Positions 49,639-60,518 of a stretch of DNA of 64,000 bases are shown one piece after another. Source of the stretch: Sinomonas cellulolyticus (lineage in GTDB: Bacteria > Actinomycetota > Actinomycetes > Actinomycetales > Micrococcaceae); assembly GCF_014656475.1 (NCBI RefSeq), contig NZ_BNCM01000002.1, positions 310,001-374,000 of the forward strand, given 5' to 3'. The notes beneath the pieces are model-generated. The model did no database searches, was not told where the DNA came from, and worked only from the letters and a program-made list of their open reading frames with translations. The translations under genes and the position numbers were made by a program. Position 1 is the stretch's first letter. Each line of letters begins with the position of its first letter.

Positions 49639-51314
49639 GCACCCACGGCAAGCCTGTCAGCCCCTTCAAGCAGCCCAAGGCGGTGTGGGCAGTCGCCTTC
49701 GCCTGCGTCATCTCGTTCATGGGCATCGGTCTCGTCGACCCGATCCTGCCCGCCCTGGCCACGGGCCTGCATGCGAGCCCGAGCGACGTCTCGCTCCTGT
49801 TCACGAGCTACCTCGTGGTGACGGCCGTGGCGATGCTCGGCGTGGGCTGGGTCTCGAGCCGGATCGGCTCGAAGTGGACGCTCATCCTCGGCCTCGTGCT
49901 CATCGTCGTCTTCTCCGCCCTCGCCGGCGCCTCGGACACCATCGGCGGGATCATCGGCTTCCGCGCAGGCTGGGGCCTGGGGAACGCACTGTTCATCGCG
50001 ACGAGCCTCGCGGTGATCGTGGCTTCGGCCAAGGGCGGCTTCGGCGGCGCGATCATCCTCTACGAGACGGCGCTCGGGATCGGCATCGCCGTCGGCCCGC
50101 TGCTGGGCGGCGAGCTGGGCAGCATCTCGTGGCGCGGCCCCTTCTACGGCGTCGCGGCGCTCATGGCGATCGCGCTCATCGCGACGCTCCTTTTCGTGCC
50201 GCAGCAGCCCAAGCCCGCGGTCAGGACCAAGCTCAGCGCCCCGCTCACGGCGCTGAAGCACCGCGGGCTGCTGATCATGGGCCTCGTGGCGCTCCTGTAC
50301 AACTGGGGCTTCTTCACCATGCTCGGCTACGCGCCGTACCCCATGGAGCTCGGCCCGCACGAGCTCGGGCTCGTCTTCTTCGGCTGGGGCGTGCTCGTGG
50401 CCCTCTTCGCCGTGTTCTTCGCGCCCCGGCTGCAGCGCCGCTTCGGCACCGTCGCCGTGCTGTACGCCAATATGGTGGGGCTGGCCGTCGTCATGGCCGT
50501 CATCGCGGTCGGCGTCCACGAGCCGGCCGTCGTGATCACCGCAGTCATCGTCAGCGGGGCCTTCATCGGCATCAACAACACGCTCACCACGCAGGCCGTC
50601 ATGCTCGTGGCGCCCGTGGAGCGGCCCGTCGCGTCCTCGGCGTACGGGTTCGTGCGGTTCATCGGCGGCGGCCTCGCGCCGTTTGTAGCGGGCAAGATCG
50701 CCGAGGCGACGAACCAGAGCGTCGCGTTCTGGGTCGGTGCAGCGGCGTTCCTGCTGGCCGTTCCCGTCCTCGCCTCCGGCGCGAAGCTCGTGACGAGGGC
50801 CGAGCGCACGGAGGAGGCCGACGTCGTGCTCCCGACGCTCGAGCCGCTCGGCCGGGCAGCCGCCGGCCGCCCCGTCGTCGTGGCCGTGCGGCCCAACCCC
50901 GAGGCCGCGTCGATGGTGGACCGTGCCGCCGAGCTCGCAGCCCGCGAGGGCGCGCCGCTCGAGATCGTCCACGTCCGCGAGACGGACATCGTCGAGGAGC
51001 TCGCGATCAGCCCGGAGACCGAGGAGGAGGCGCGTGCCGCGGTGTCCGGCCACGTGGACCGGCTCGCGGCGCACGGGACGGACGTGCGCGGCCTCGTACT
51101 GCACAGCGTTGGCGACCACGCGGCGACCGCCAGCGCCCTCGCGCGGCACGCCGCCGAGGCCGGCGCCCTCGCCCTCGTAGTGCGCAAGACGCCGCACGGG
51201 CCGGTGGGCCGGCATCTTGCCGCGAGCCTCGAAGCGGCCGCGGACTCAGCGCACGACGGCGCGCGGCCGGAGCTCGTGGTGGTGGACCTCGAGGCCGAGG
51301 CGTCCGAGGCCTGA
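49635..51314 (+). CDS. MFS exporter fused to a universal stress protein domain
   Basis: The product has 559 residues. Residues ~15-395 are a 12-helix MFS exporter (FMGIGLVDPILPALATGLHA, LGVGWVSSRIGSKWTLILG). Residues ~415-555 form a cytoplasmic alpha/beta domain (RPVVVAVRPNPEAASMVDRA, APLEIVHV, ALALVVRKTPHGPVGRHLA) that looks like a USP domain. Such a fusion may let ATP or stress state control export. The start ATG overlaps the MarR stop. Confidence 0.85.
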   Translation: MSTHGKPVSPFKQPKAVWAVAFACVISFMGIGLVDPILPALATGLHASPSDVSLLFTSYLVVTAVAMLGVGWVSSRIGSKWTLILGLVLIVVFSALAGASDTIGGIIGFRAGWGLGNALFIATSLAVIVASAKGGFGGAIILYETALGIGIAVGPLLGGELGSISWRGPFYGVAALMAIALIATLLFVPQQPKPAVRTKLSAPLTALKHRGLLIMGLVALLYNWGFFTMLGYAPYPMELGPHELGLVFFGWGVLVALFAVFFAPRLQRRFGTVAVLYANMVGLAVVMAVIAVGVHEPAVVITAVIVSGAFIGINNTLTTQAVMLVAPVERPVASSAYGFVRFIGGGLAPFVAGKIAEATNQSVAFWVGAAAFLLAVPVLASGAKLVTRAERTEEADVVLPTLEPLGRAAAGRPVVVAVRPNPEAASMVDRAAELAAREGAPLEIVHVRETDIVEELAISPETEEEARAAVSGHVDRLAAHGTDVRGLVLHSVGDHAATASALARHAAEAGALALVVRKTPHGPVGRHLAASLEAAADSAHDGARPELVVVDLEAEASEA

Positions 51315-51336
51315 GGAGGCCTAGCAGGCCTCCTCA
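51312..51336 (+). terminator. Hairpin at the end of the MFS-USP gene
   Basis: TGAGGAGGCCT (51312-51322) pairs perfectly with AGGCCTCCTCA (51326-51336). It includes the stop codon, and it also overlaps the end of the convergent transporter gene. Confidence 0.75.
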
Positions 51337-52341
51337 CTGTGGGCCCCCGCCCCGGCGCTCCGATCCCGGAGCGGGCTCAGGCGCCTCGGCTGTCCGATCC
51401 GTTCCTGGGGGCGTTTGGCCCGACGCGGGCCTCGTCCGTGTGGGACCGGGCCCCGGTGCGTGCCGCCGCTGAGGGCCGGATGCGATGAGCCAGACGCCCG
51501 CAACTGCCACGGCACCGGCAGCGAGGAATCCGGCGAAGGCCAGAGGCGGCGCCGTGTCGGCCTCTCCGAGGACGGTGATGCCGAGGATGACCGCCACCAT
51601 CGGGTCCACCACGGTCAGTCCGGCGACGACGAGCTCATCGCTGCCGGTGGCGTGCGCCTTCTGCACGAGCCCCGCCCCGAGGACGAGCGCCACGGCGACG
51701 CCGGCGAGCCCGGCCAGGGACAGCCAGGCGAAGTCGCCCTGGGCGATGCGGCCGATCACGGCCTTCGCCAGAGTCGCCACGAAGCCATAGAGGATTCCGG
51801 CGCCAACGGTGGCGAGGACGGCGCTCGGGCGGCGTCGGGTGCGCACCGTGAGCGCGAGCGCGGCGGCGACGGCGAACGCCAGCACGATCAGGATGGTGCG
51901 CAGGTGCCTGTCGCTGATCTGCACATCCTGGGCGGCAAGCGCCGCCACGGTGACGAAGGCCCCGATCCCGGCCACGCACAGCAGGATGGCCACGGTCTTC
52001 CTCGGGCCAGGGGGGCGGAGGGAGGCTCTGATCTGGGCAAGGACGGTGACGACCAAGGCGAACGCACCGAGGGGCTGCACCACCACCAGCGGGGAGAACC
52101 TCAAGGCCGTGAGCTGCAGCACCACGGCCGCGCCGAGCATCAGGGTCCCCAGGAGCCATGCGGGGCGGCGCGCGAGCGCGCCGAGGCTTGTCTCGCGACG
52201 GCCGCCGGCGGTGACGCCGCGGCCCTGGTAGACGGTGCCCAAGGCGAGGAAGACTGCACCGAGCAGTGCCACCGGGATCCCCATCCAGTGCGTCGAGGAG
52301 AACACCCTCGCATCGCCCACTGCAGTCATGACCGTCAGCAT
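51334..52341 (-). CDS. DMT-superfamily transporter (NIPA/EamA-like)
   Basis: The product has 335 residues with nine or ten membrane segments. The first repeat opens GIPVALLGAVFLALGTVYQGRG, and LTALRFSPLVVVQPLGAFALV and DELVVAGLTVVDPMVAVILG are typical of the actinobacterial NIPA-like group, some of which may move magnesium. The C-terminal tail is Pro/Arg-rich and disordered. The start is ATG at 52341 with GGAGGG upstream. It is divergent from a metal transporter gene. Confidence 0.85.
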   Translation of the reverse strand: MLTVMTAVGDARVFSSTHWMGIPVALLGAVFLALGTVYQGRGVTAGGRRETSLGALARRPAWLLGTLMLGAAVVLQLTALRFSPLVVVQPLGAFALVVTVLAQIRASLRPPGPRKTVAILLCVAGIGAFVTVAALAAQDVQISDRHLRTILIVLAFAVAAALALTVRTRRRPSAVLATVGAGILYGFVATLAKAVIGRIAQGDFAWLSLAGLAGVAVALVLGAGLVQKAHATGSDELVVAGLTVVDPMVAVILGITVLGEADTAPPLAFAGFLAAGAVAVAGVWLIASGPQRRHAPGPGPTRTRPASGQTPPGTDRTAEAPEPAPGSERRGGGPQ

Positions 52342-52406
52342 CGGCGCCCTCCTTCCCGTTCCGGCCCGTTTCGGAGGCTGGTGAAGTCGCTACCCCTCCC
52401 CCGCCA

Positions 52407-52484
52407 GCGGGAAACGGATTGGCTCCCTGACCCTCGCTTCAGGGGAAACCCGGAGGTTGCGCCCCGTCGCTCCGGGGAAACGGA
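52407..52484. repeat. Three spaced GGGAAAC(CC)GGA motifs upstream of the Nramp-like gene
   Basis: GGGAAACGGA occurs at 52409-52418 and 52475-52484, and a related GGGAAACCCGGA at 52443-52454, spaced about 33 bp. They lie in the divergent region between the DMT and Nramp-like genes. They may be regulator sites or part of a folded leader RNA. Confidence 0.45.
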
Positions 52485-52521
52485 CCACGTGACGGTTGAC
52501 CCAATCCACGGGAGGACAGCA

Positions 52522-53879
52522 GTGGCAGGCGGAAACGGCAGCGGCGAGGACCTCGACATCAAGGCGGCGCCGCAGGAGGCTGTGCAGGAAGGCCGCCTCC
52601 GTCGATACCTGCGCCAGCTCGGCCCGGGCCTGGTCACGGGGCAGCCGACGATGATCCTTCCGGAGTCGCGACCTATGCACAGGCAGGAGCGAGCTTCGGC
52701 AACGGCATGCTGTGGGCGGCGCCGGTGACCCTGCCGATGATGATCGCAGTGCAGGAGATCTCCGACAGGACGGCCCTGGCCACCGGGGAGAGCCTGGGCG
52801 GACTCATCCGCCGCAAGTTCTCCCGCAAGCCACGGATCGTCATCGGGATCCTGGTGGTGGCCCTGCTGGTAGCCAACACACTGAACATCGCCGCGGACCT
52901 CATGGCCATCGGGCAGGGGATGGAACTCCTCGGCGCCGGGCCCGACCACCTCTGGGCAGCCGTGGCCGGCGCAGTCATCGGCCTGACCCTCGTGACGGGT
53001 TCCTTCCAAGCCATCGCGAGGGTCTTCAAGTGGCTCTGCCTGGCCCTGCTGGCCTACGTCGGGGTCCTGTTCGTCGCCGACGTGGACTGGCCAGACCTCC
53101 TCGCGGGCCTCATGGGCCTGCAGTTCCAGTGGAGCTGGGACTACCTCGGCCTCCTCGTCGCCGTCCTGGGCACAACCATCTCGCCCTACCTCTTCTTCTG
53201 GCAGTCAGCCCACAGGGTCGAGGAGATGCGCGCCGAGGAGATCGGCGGCCCCCGGCCCGTCGCTCTTCCGGACAGGAACGACAGCCTGGCGCGCCAGAAG
53301 CTCCGGGCGGCGCGCACGGACGTCTTCACCGGCATGGCCTTCTCGGTGCTCGTGATGTTCGCCATCATGGCCGCCAGCGCGGCCACCCTCGGCCAGAACG
53401 GCGCCCAGATCACGAGCGCGGCGGATGCGGCCAAGGCCCTCGAGCCCGTCGCCGGCCCCGCCGCGAAGGCCCTGTTCTCCATCGGGTTCATTGCCACTGG
53501 CTTCCTGGCCATCCCCGTCCTGGCCGGCTCCGCCTCCGTGGGGCTGGCAGGCCTGCTCGGCACCCGATGGGGCTTCGACCGCAGCCCCCGCAACGCGAGG
53601 GTCTTCTACAGTCTTCTCGCCGCCGGAATCGTGGGCGGCGTCCTCCTCGCCCTCGCGCTGGACGACCCCGTCGGCCTCCTGGTGTTCGTCGCCATCATCA
53701 ACGGCATTGCCGCGGCGCCGTTCCTGATCGTGACGATGCTCGTCTCGGGTGACCGCAAGCTCATGGGCGCGTACGCCAACGGGAAGGTGGCGGCCACCAT
53801 CGGCTGGGGCACGGCGGCGATCATGGCCGCGGCCGGGGCCGTCGGTCTCTGGACCACGTTCACGGGGCAGGGCTCCTGA
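52522..53879 (+). pseudogene. Nramp-family divalent metal transporter with a single-base frameshift
   Basis: The N-terminal part starts at GTG 52522 (GGAGG upstream) and reads to RRYLRQLGPGLVTG. Near 52638-52641 (GGGG) one base is missing. The downstream frame continues the family sequence from ADDDPSGVATYAQAGASFGN to the end, including the Nramp-like core. An extra G would restore a 453-residue protein. In the given sequence the metal-binding DPSG loop of helix 1 is out of frame, so the gene is broken unless the base is a sequencing error. About eleven membrane segments would be present. Confidence 0.85.
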
Positions 53880-53900
53880 CCCTCTCCAGACTTGGAACGC

Positions 53901-53934
53901 CAGGAGGCCCGCACCGGCGGGTGCGGGCCTCCTG
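53901..53934 (+). terminator. Strong hairpin after the Nramp-like gene
   Basis: CAGGAGGCCCGCACC (53901-53915) pairs perfectly with 53920-53934 around a four-base loop. It also lies downstream of the convergent small gene at 53979. Confidence 0.85.
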
Positions 53935-53978
53935 CGTTGCGAGCCTCTCCCGAGGCAGCCGCTGCGGCGAGCGGTGGC

Positions 53979-54212
53979 TCAGCCGCGGCGGACGATCACC
54001 CCATCCGACTTGAGGCACAGCTGGCGGTCATGCGCTCCGGCCACGAGCCACAGGACGTTGCCGCTGAGCGACACCTCCTCGACAGTCCCGCGGGCCACGA
54101 CCTGGGCGTGCCTCACCACTTCGACGACTTCGCCCACGGCGAGCTGCGTCCAGTTCTCCACCGGTGCCTGGTATGCGCCCCGTCGAGTCAGTACCGCTCC
54201 GCGTGCCTTCAT
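53979..54212 (-). CDS. Small beta-rich protein of unknown function
   Basis: The product is 77 residues from ATG 54212, which has AAAGGAG nine bases upstream. An ATG at 54245 would add eleven residues and might be leaderless. The sequence is basic and strand-rich (LAVGEVVEVVRHAQVVARGTVEEV, VLWLVAG), suggesting a small barrel. No family is recognised. It lies downstream of hutH on the same strand. Confidence 0.65.
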   Translation of the reverse strand: MKARGAVLTRRGAYQAPVENWTQLAVGEVVEVVRHAQVVARGTVEEVSLSGNVLWLVAGAHDRQLCLKSDGVIVRRG

Positions 54213-54416
54213 TGCTCTCCACTCCTTTGTGTAGACCGTTGTCATGGTGTCGTATGGGTTGTCGGCGACCAGCGCCCGATGCCCTCAGTGTCGGCCCTGT
54301 GAGGCCGGACACCCCTTTCTATCGGCTTCCACGGCGCGCCGCTATGTAGGGTCTGACCACCCTTGGCCACAACCGTTGTGCAGTCCGACAGGACGCGCAC
54401 CGGGACGGTGCAAGGG

Positions 54417-56018
54417 TCAGCGGAGACCGCCGACGGCGGCACTCACCGCCGCGACCAACTCGCCCTCCGCGAGGACGCGGTCGGCGGCCTCGAGCTCCGG
54501 GGACATGAAGCGGTCCGTGCCCGGCCCCGGGACCGCCCGGCGGAGCACCTCGATGGCCGCCGCGCCGCCCGGACCCGGGACCAGCGCGCCGTCGGACGCC
54601 TCAGTGCGGATGTCGATCGCGCGGGCCGCCGTGACGAGCTCGATCGCGAGGACACGCCGGAGGTTCTCCACGGCCTTGCGGAGCTTGCGCGCCGCGTGCC
54701 AGCCCATGGACACGTGGTCCTCCTGCATCGCGGAGCTCGGGATCGAGTCCACCGAGGCCGGGACGGCCAGGCGCTTGCAGTCCGAGACGAGCCCGGCCTG
54801 CGTGTACTGGGCGATCATCAGCCCGGAGTCCACGCCCGGATCGTGGGCGAGGAACGCCGGGAGGCCGTGCGAGCGGGCCGGGTCCAGCATGCGGTCCGTG
54901 CGCCGCTCGGCCATCGAGGCGAGGTCCGCCACGGCGATCGCGAGGAAGTCCAGCACGTACGCGACGGGGGCGCCGTGGAAGTTGCCGTTCGAGGATACCC
55001 TGCCGTCCGGCAGGACCACCGGGTTGTCGATCGCGGCGTCCAGCTCACGGGACGCGACCGTCTCGGCGTGGGCGATCGTGTCGCGGACGGCACCTGCCAC
55101 CTGCGGGGCACAGCGCAGCGAGTAGGCGTCCTGGACCCGGTTGTCGCCGACCTTGTGGGACTCGACGATCTTCGAGCCGGCAAGCACGGCGAGCATGTTC
55201 GCCGCGGAATCCGCCTGCCCCGGGTGCGGCCGCAGCGGGGCGTGCAGCTCGGGCAGGAACACTTGGTCGGTGCCCATGAGGCCGTCCACGGACAGGGCTG
55301 CGGTGACGTCTGCCGTCGTGACCAGCTGGCGCAGGTCCGCGAGGGCCATGAGCAGCATGCCGAGCATGCCCTCGGTGCCGTTGACGAGGGCCAGTCCCTC
55401 CTTCTCCGCCAAGACGATCGGCTCGATCCCGTGCTCGGCGAGCAGCTCCGCGACGGGACGCTCGCCCGCGCCGCCGAACCGCTCGCCGTCGGGCCCGAAC
55501 GCCTCCCCCTCGCCCATGAGCACGAGGGCCACGTGGGAGAGCGGCGCGAGGTCCCCGGAGCAGCCCAGGGAGCCGAACTCGCGGATCACGGGGGTGATGC
55601 CCGTGTTGAGGAACGCGACGAACGTCTCGAGGACCACCGGGCGCACGCCCGTGCGGCCCGAGGCGAGGGTCTTGGCCCGCAGGAGCATGAGGGCGCGGGC
55701 CACCTCGGTCTCGACCGCCGGGCCCATCCCCGCGGCGTGCGATCGGATGAGCGACTTCTGCAGCTGCGTGCGCTTCTCCTGCGGGATGTGCAGGTTCGCG
55801 AGGGCCCCGAAGCCGGTCGAGATGCCGTAGGCCGGGGTCTCAGAGGCGGCGAGCGCCTCGACGTGGGCGCGGACGCGCGCCACCTCGGCGAGGGCCTCGG
55901 GAGCGATCGCGACCTTGGCGCCGTGGCGGGCTACGGCCACGACGTCCTCGGCGGTGAGGCCGTGCGTGGAGAGGGTGACCTCGGTGGGGAGGTGGGTCTC
56001 GGTTGCGGCGAGGGTCAT
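54417..56018 (-). CDS. hutH: Histidine ammonia-lyase
   Basis: This enzyme removes ammonia from histidine to give urocanate, the first step of histidine use. It is 533 residues. The prosthetic MIO group forms from the tripeptide in GSLGCSGDLAPLSH; here the first residue is Cys rather than the more common Ala, a variant found in other actinobacteria. YGISTGFG near the N-terminus, SSNGNFHG and QYTQAGLVSD are other family blocks. The start is ATG at 56018. It follows hutU after 11 bases. Confidence 0.95.
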   Translation of the reverse strand: MTLAATETHLPTEVTLSTHGLTAEDVVAVARHGAKVAIAPEALAEVARVRAHVEALAASETPAYGISTGFGALANLHIPQEKRTQLQKSLIRSHAAGMGPAVETEVARALMLLRAKTLASGRTGVRPVVLETFVAFLNTGITPVIREFGSLGCSGDLAPLSHVALVLMGEGEAFGPDGERFGGAGERPVAELLAEHGIEPIVLAEKEGLALVNGTEGMLGMLLMALADLRQLVTTADVTAALSVDGLMGTDQVFLPELHAPLRPHPGQADSAANMLAVLAGSKIVESHKVGDNRVQDAYSLRCAPQVAGAVRDTIAHAETVASRELDAAIDNPVVLPDGRVSSNGNFHGAPVAYVLDFLAIAVADLASMAERRTDRMLDPARSHGLPAFLAHDPGVDSGLMIAQYTQAGLVSDCKRLAVPASVDSIPSSAMQEDHVSMGWHAARKLRKAVENLRRVLAIELVTAARAIDIRTEASDGALVPGPGGAAAIEVLRRAVPGPGTDRFMSPELEAADRVLAEGELVAAVSAAVGGLR

Positions 56019-56029
56019 CGTCGTCGTCC

Positions 56030-57796
<1,767 letters not shown>

Positions 57797-57917
57797 CGTG
57801 ACTCCTGCGTCGTGATGGTGTGGGCGTCTGGTGGATGGTGTGGCGGCATCTGGCCGGCCTGCTGTATCTATGACACCGCGGCGATGACCCCGAAGACAGG
57901 GCCCCAGAGAGGGTGGT

Positions 57918-57933
57918 GTCCGGGATTCCAGAC
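57918..57933. promoter_or_regulatory. Candidate Hut operator upstream of hutU
   Basis: GTCCGGGATTCCAGAC, an imperfect 16-bp palindrome, lies 121 bp before the hutU start. It matches the site at 60379-60394 upstream of the IclR gene at 15 of 16 positions. Confidence 0.65.
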
Positions 57934-57977
57934 GCGCCGAGGACGCGGACAACGGTCCCCCTGCGCAGACGGCGCCG

Positions 57978-59342
57978 CTACTTGACACACGGGACGGCGC
58001 CGCCCTGAAGGGCCCCTTCCCAAGTGGTGTAGGTCGGGGCCGGGCTCGGCGTGGGCGTTGCGGGCTGCGGGGTGCCGTCCGCCGTGGCGGCCGCTCCGCC
58101 GGTGCCCTGGGACGAGTCCTCGGACGACGTCGGGGCGGCGGTCGGTGAGACGGGGGCCGGCGAGGCGCCCGCGAGAGTCGGGGACGGCGCCGTCGTGGGT
58201 GCCGGAGCGGGGGCGAGGAGGTCGCGGACCATCCCCTGGATCTGGGCGAGGTCGACGAGGTTGATCGAGGCACCCTCCGGAGAGGTGCCGAATCCGAGGA
58301 TGGGCAGAGTGGTGAAGGAGATGTTCCCGCCCGTGAGCGAGTTGGCCTGCTGGGCGAGCTGCAGGAGGTCCAGTCCGCGGTCCACGGCCATGTTCTTGCT
58401 GACCGCGTCCAGCACCGCCTCCATCTTCGGCAGGTTGGTGAAGGTCCCGGCCTGCTTGAGCTGGTGCAGGACTGAGACGATGAACGCCTGCTGGCGGCGG
58501 GAGCGGTCCAGATCCGTGAAGTCATAGGTCGGGTCCGAGGTGTCGCGGCGCTGGCGGACGAACGCCATGGCCTGCTGCGCATCGATCTGCTGCACACCGG
58601 CCTTGAAGTCGGCACCCGAGAAGGTGTCCTGCGTGTCCCTCAGGACGCACACCGTGATCGGCTGGATCGCGAGCGCCACCTCGTAGAACGCCACCATCGT
58701 GACCTCGACGAAGTGGTCGATCTGCACACCTCCGAGGAATCGGGAGACGGTGGCGATCTCGGCGGCGCGACCGGCGTCCCGGGCGCTCTGGTAGGTCGCG
58801 TCGTCGTTGGGCTTGCCCTGATCGAGGAGCGTCTGCTGCTCGACGGCGAACCCGTAGCTGTAGGCCTCCTTGACCTTGGCCATGAACCCGGCGCCCGGGA
58901 AGCCGGCCGTCTCGACGTAGTCGTCGCGGGGGATCGAGATCGCCGTGGACTTCGAGCCGTCCGCCGGGATGTGCACGAGCATGAGCACGTTCGCGTTGTA
59001 GAAGCCGACCGAGTCGTCTCCGGCATGCAGGGCGTTCTGGATGTCCTGGGGAAGCGGCTGGCCGTTCTCGTCGAGGCGGGAGTCGAGGCCCATGATGAGG
59101 ATGTTGGTGTCCTTGGCCAGCTTCGGGACCACGGCCGACGGCGAGGGGCTCGCCGCCTGCTCCGTGGCCGCGCGGGCGAGGGCATCAGAACGGTGGACGT
59201 TGGAGTTGAACCTCGCGGCCAGCTGGGTCACGTAGACGGCCCCGCCGACGACCACGAGGACCAGCACGATGCACACGGCAAGGAGCGCCCGGCGCCACGT
59301 GAGGCGGCGCGGGCGCTCGGCACCGCCTCCGCTGGTCGGCAT
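57978..59342 (-). CDS. LytR-CpsA-Psr (LCP) family protein
   Basis: The product has 454 residues from ATG 59342, which has GGAAGGG upstream; a GTG at 59405 would add 21. A basic N-terminus and one membrane anchor ([20 protein letters not shown]) precede the LCP domain ([49 protein letters not shown]). Such enzymes attach polymers to peptidoglycan outside the cell. The Ser/Thr/Pro/Ala-rich tail is probably disordered. Confidence 0.92.
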   Translation of the reverse strand: MPTSGGGAERPRRLTWRRALLAVCIVLVLVVVGGAVYVTQLAARFNSNVHRSDALARAATEQAASPSPSAVVPKLAKDTNILIMGLDSRLDENGQPLPQDIQNALHAGDDSVGFYNANVLMLVHIPADGSKSTAISIPRDDYVETAGFPGAGFMAKVKEAYSYGFAVEQQTLLDQGKPNDDATYQSARDAGRAAEIATVSRFLGGVQIDHFVEVTMVAFYEVALAIQPITVCVLRDTQDTFSGADFKAGVQQIDAQQAMAFVRQRRDTSDPTYDFTDLDRSRRQQAFIVSVLHQLKQAGTFTNLPKMEAVLDAVSKNMAVDRGLDLLQLAQQANSLTGGNISFTTLPILGFGTSPEGASINLVDLAQIQGMVRDLLAPAPAPTTAPSPTLAGASPAPVSPTAAPTSSEDSSQGTGGAAATADGTPQPATPTPSPAPTYTTWEGALQGGAVPCVK

Positions 59343-59468
59343 GCGCGCCCTTCCGGATGCTCCGCGGGGCAACCGGTGCGGCAGGCGGGCATCACTGTGA
59401 TCCACACCATACGCCGGCAGCCGTGCGGCCGCACCAGCCGGTGCACGACGGCGTTCCGCGGCGTCCCG

Positions 59469-60266
59469 CTACGCCCGCCCGTAGATGCGGGTGGCGAGCT
59501 CCGCCGCCGTCTTCGCGACGCGCTTCGAGAGCTCCTCGCGCCGCTGCTCCGGCACGCGGCCGCCCTCGAAGGTCACCGCCACCGCGGCGGCCGGCCACCC
59601 CGCGTGGTCCAGCACCGCGGCGGCCACGGAGGCGAGGCCGCCGGTGACCTCGCCGTCCTCGGTCGCGTAGCCGCGCTGCCGCACTTGGTCCAGCTCGGAC
59701 TGCAGCGCCGAATAGGAGCGGATCTGCTCGCCCTCCTCGGTACGCGCGGTGAACGCGGCGGCGTTCGGGTACAGCGCCCGGACCTGCGACTTGGGCAGCG
59801 CGGCGAGGATGGCCCGGCCGCTCGCGGTGAGGTGGCTCGGCAGGCGGACTCCCACATCCGTCACGAGCGAGGGCCTGTTCTTGGCGCGCTCCTCGACGAT
59901 GTAGTAGACGTCCCGCCCGTGCAGCACGGCGAGGTGGGCACTCTCGCCGATGGCGTCGACGAGGGCGGCCAGCACCGGGCGGCCGAGCCGGGAGAGCGGC
60001 TCCTGCCGGGAGTACGCGCTCGAGAGCTCGAAGGCCGCGATCCCGAGGCCGAACCGCTGCTCCTCCGCCAAGTGCATCACGAACCCGTTCTCCTCCATCA
60101 CGGCCAGGAGGTGGTACACGGTGGAGCGCGGCAGCCCAAGCTGTGCCGCGATCGCGGACGCAGGCTGTGGGCCGCGCCGCGAGGCGAGCAGCCGCAGGAT
60201 GCGCAGCGTGCTCTCCGCGGCGGGCACCTTGGACTTCTCGCGCACGGCAGCGGGTGCGGCGGACAT
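59469..60266 (-). CDS. IclR-family regulator, probable Hut regulator
   Basis: The product has 265 residues. The HTH (STLRILRLLASRRGPQPASAIAAQLGLPRSTVYHLLAVM family pattern) and the IclR effector domain (GYATEDGEVTGGLASVAAAVLD) are both present. The start is ATG at 60266 with GGAAGG upstream. It probably controls hutU-hutH and hutG, as the same palindrome lies near all these genes. Two such sites are upstream of its own start. The effector, perhaps urocanate, is inferred. Confidence 0.9.
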   Translation of the reverse strand: MSAAPAAVREKSKVPAAESTLRILRLLASRRGPQPASAIAAQLGLPRSTVYHLLAVMEENGFVMHLAEEQRFGLGIAAFELSSAYSRQEPLSRLGRPVLAALVDAIGESAHLAVLHGRDVYYIVEERAKNRPSLVTDVGVRLPSHLTASGRAILAALPKSQVRALYPNAAAFTARTEEGEQIRSYSALQSELDQVRQRGYATEDGEVTGGLASVAAAVLDHAGWPAAAVAVTFEGGRVPEQRREELSKRVAKTAAELATRIYGRA

Positions 60267-60307
60267 CGGGGTTCCTTCCGTTTCTCGCGCCTTCCAGCGC
60301 GGCCGGC

Positions 60308-60394
60308 GTCTGCAATACCGGACCACCCCAGTGTGGCGCGTACGGCGCCGCGTGCGCACCCGTTGTCCTGCGCACGGCGTCCGGGATACCAGAC
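60308..60394. promoter_or_regulatory. Two candidate operators upstream of the IclR gene
   Basis: GTCTGCAATACCGGAC at 60308-60323 and GTCCGGGATACCAGAC at 60379-60394 share the GTC(C/T)GG-AT-C(A/C)GAC pattern in opposite orientations. They lie 42-128 bp upstream of the IclR start, fitting autoregulation. Confidence 0.6.
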
Positions 60395-60435
60395 ACGGCG
60401 CGGTCTGGATGAGTGCCCGGAAGATCCCCGTTCAG

Positions 60436-60500
60436 AACTGCACAAGCCAGCGCCGGTCCAGACCCCCTTGGGGCCGGAACCAGCGCTGGCTTGTGCAGTT
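60436..60500. terminator. Long hairpin after the 3-hydroxybutyrate dehydrogenase gene
   Basis: AACTGCACAAGCCAGCGC (60436-60453) pairs perfectly with 60483-60500, with more pairing inside (CCCC-TT-GGGG). It lies 19 bases after the minus-strand stop and could be a terminator or a palindromic intergenic repeat. Confidence 0.7.
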
Positions 60501-60518
60501 TGATACCCGTCGGGCGGC

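Noticed and set aside
52370..52521. Known riboswitch (M-box, yybP-ykoY or c-di-AMP) before the Nramp-like gene
   Set aside because: GGGGAAAC patches recall parts of such RNAs, but the conserved cores could not be laid out, so only the repeats are reported.
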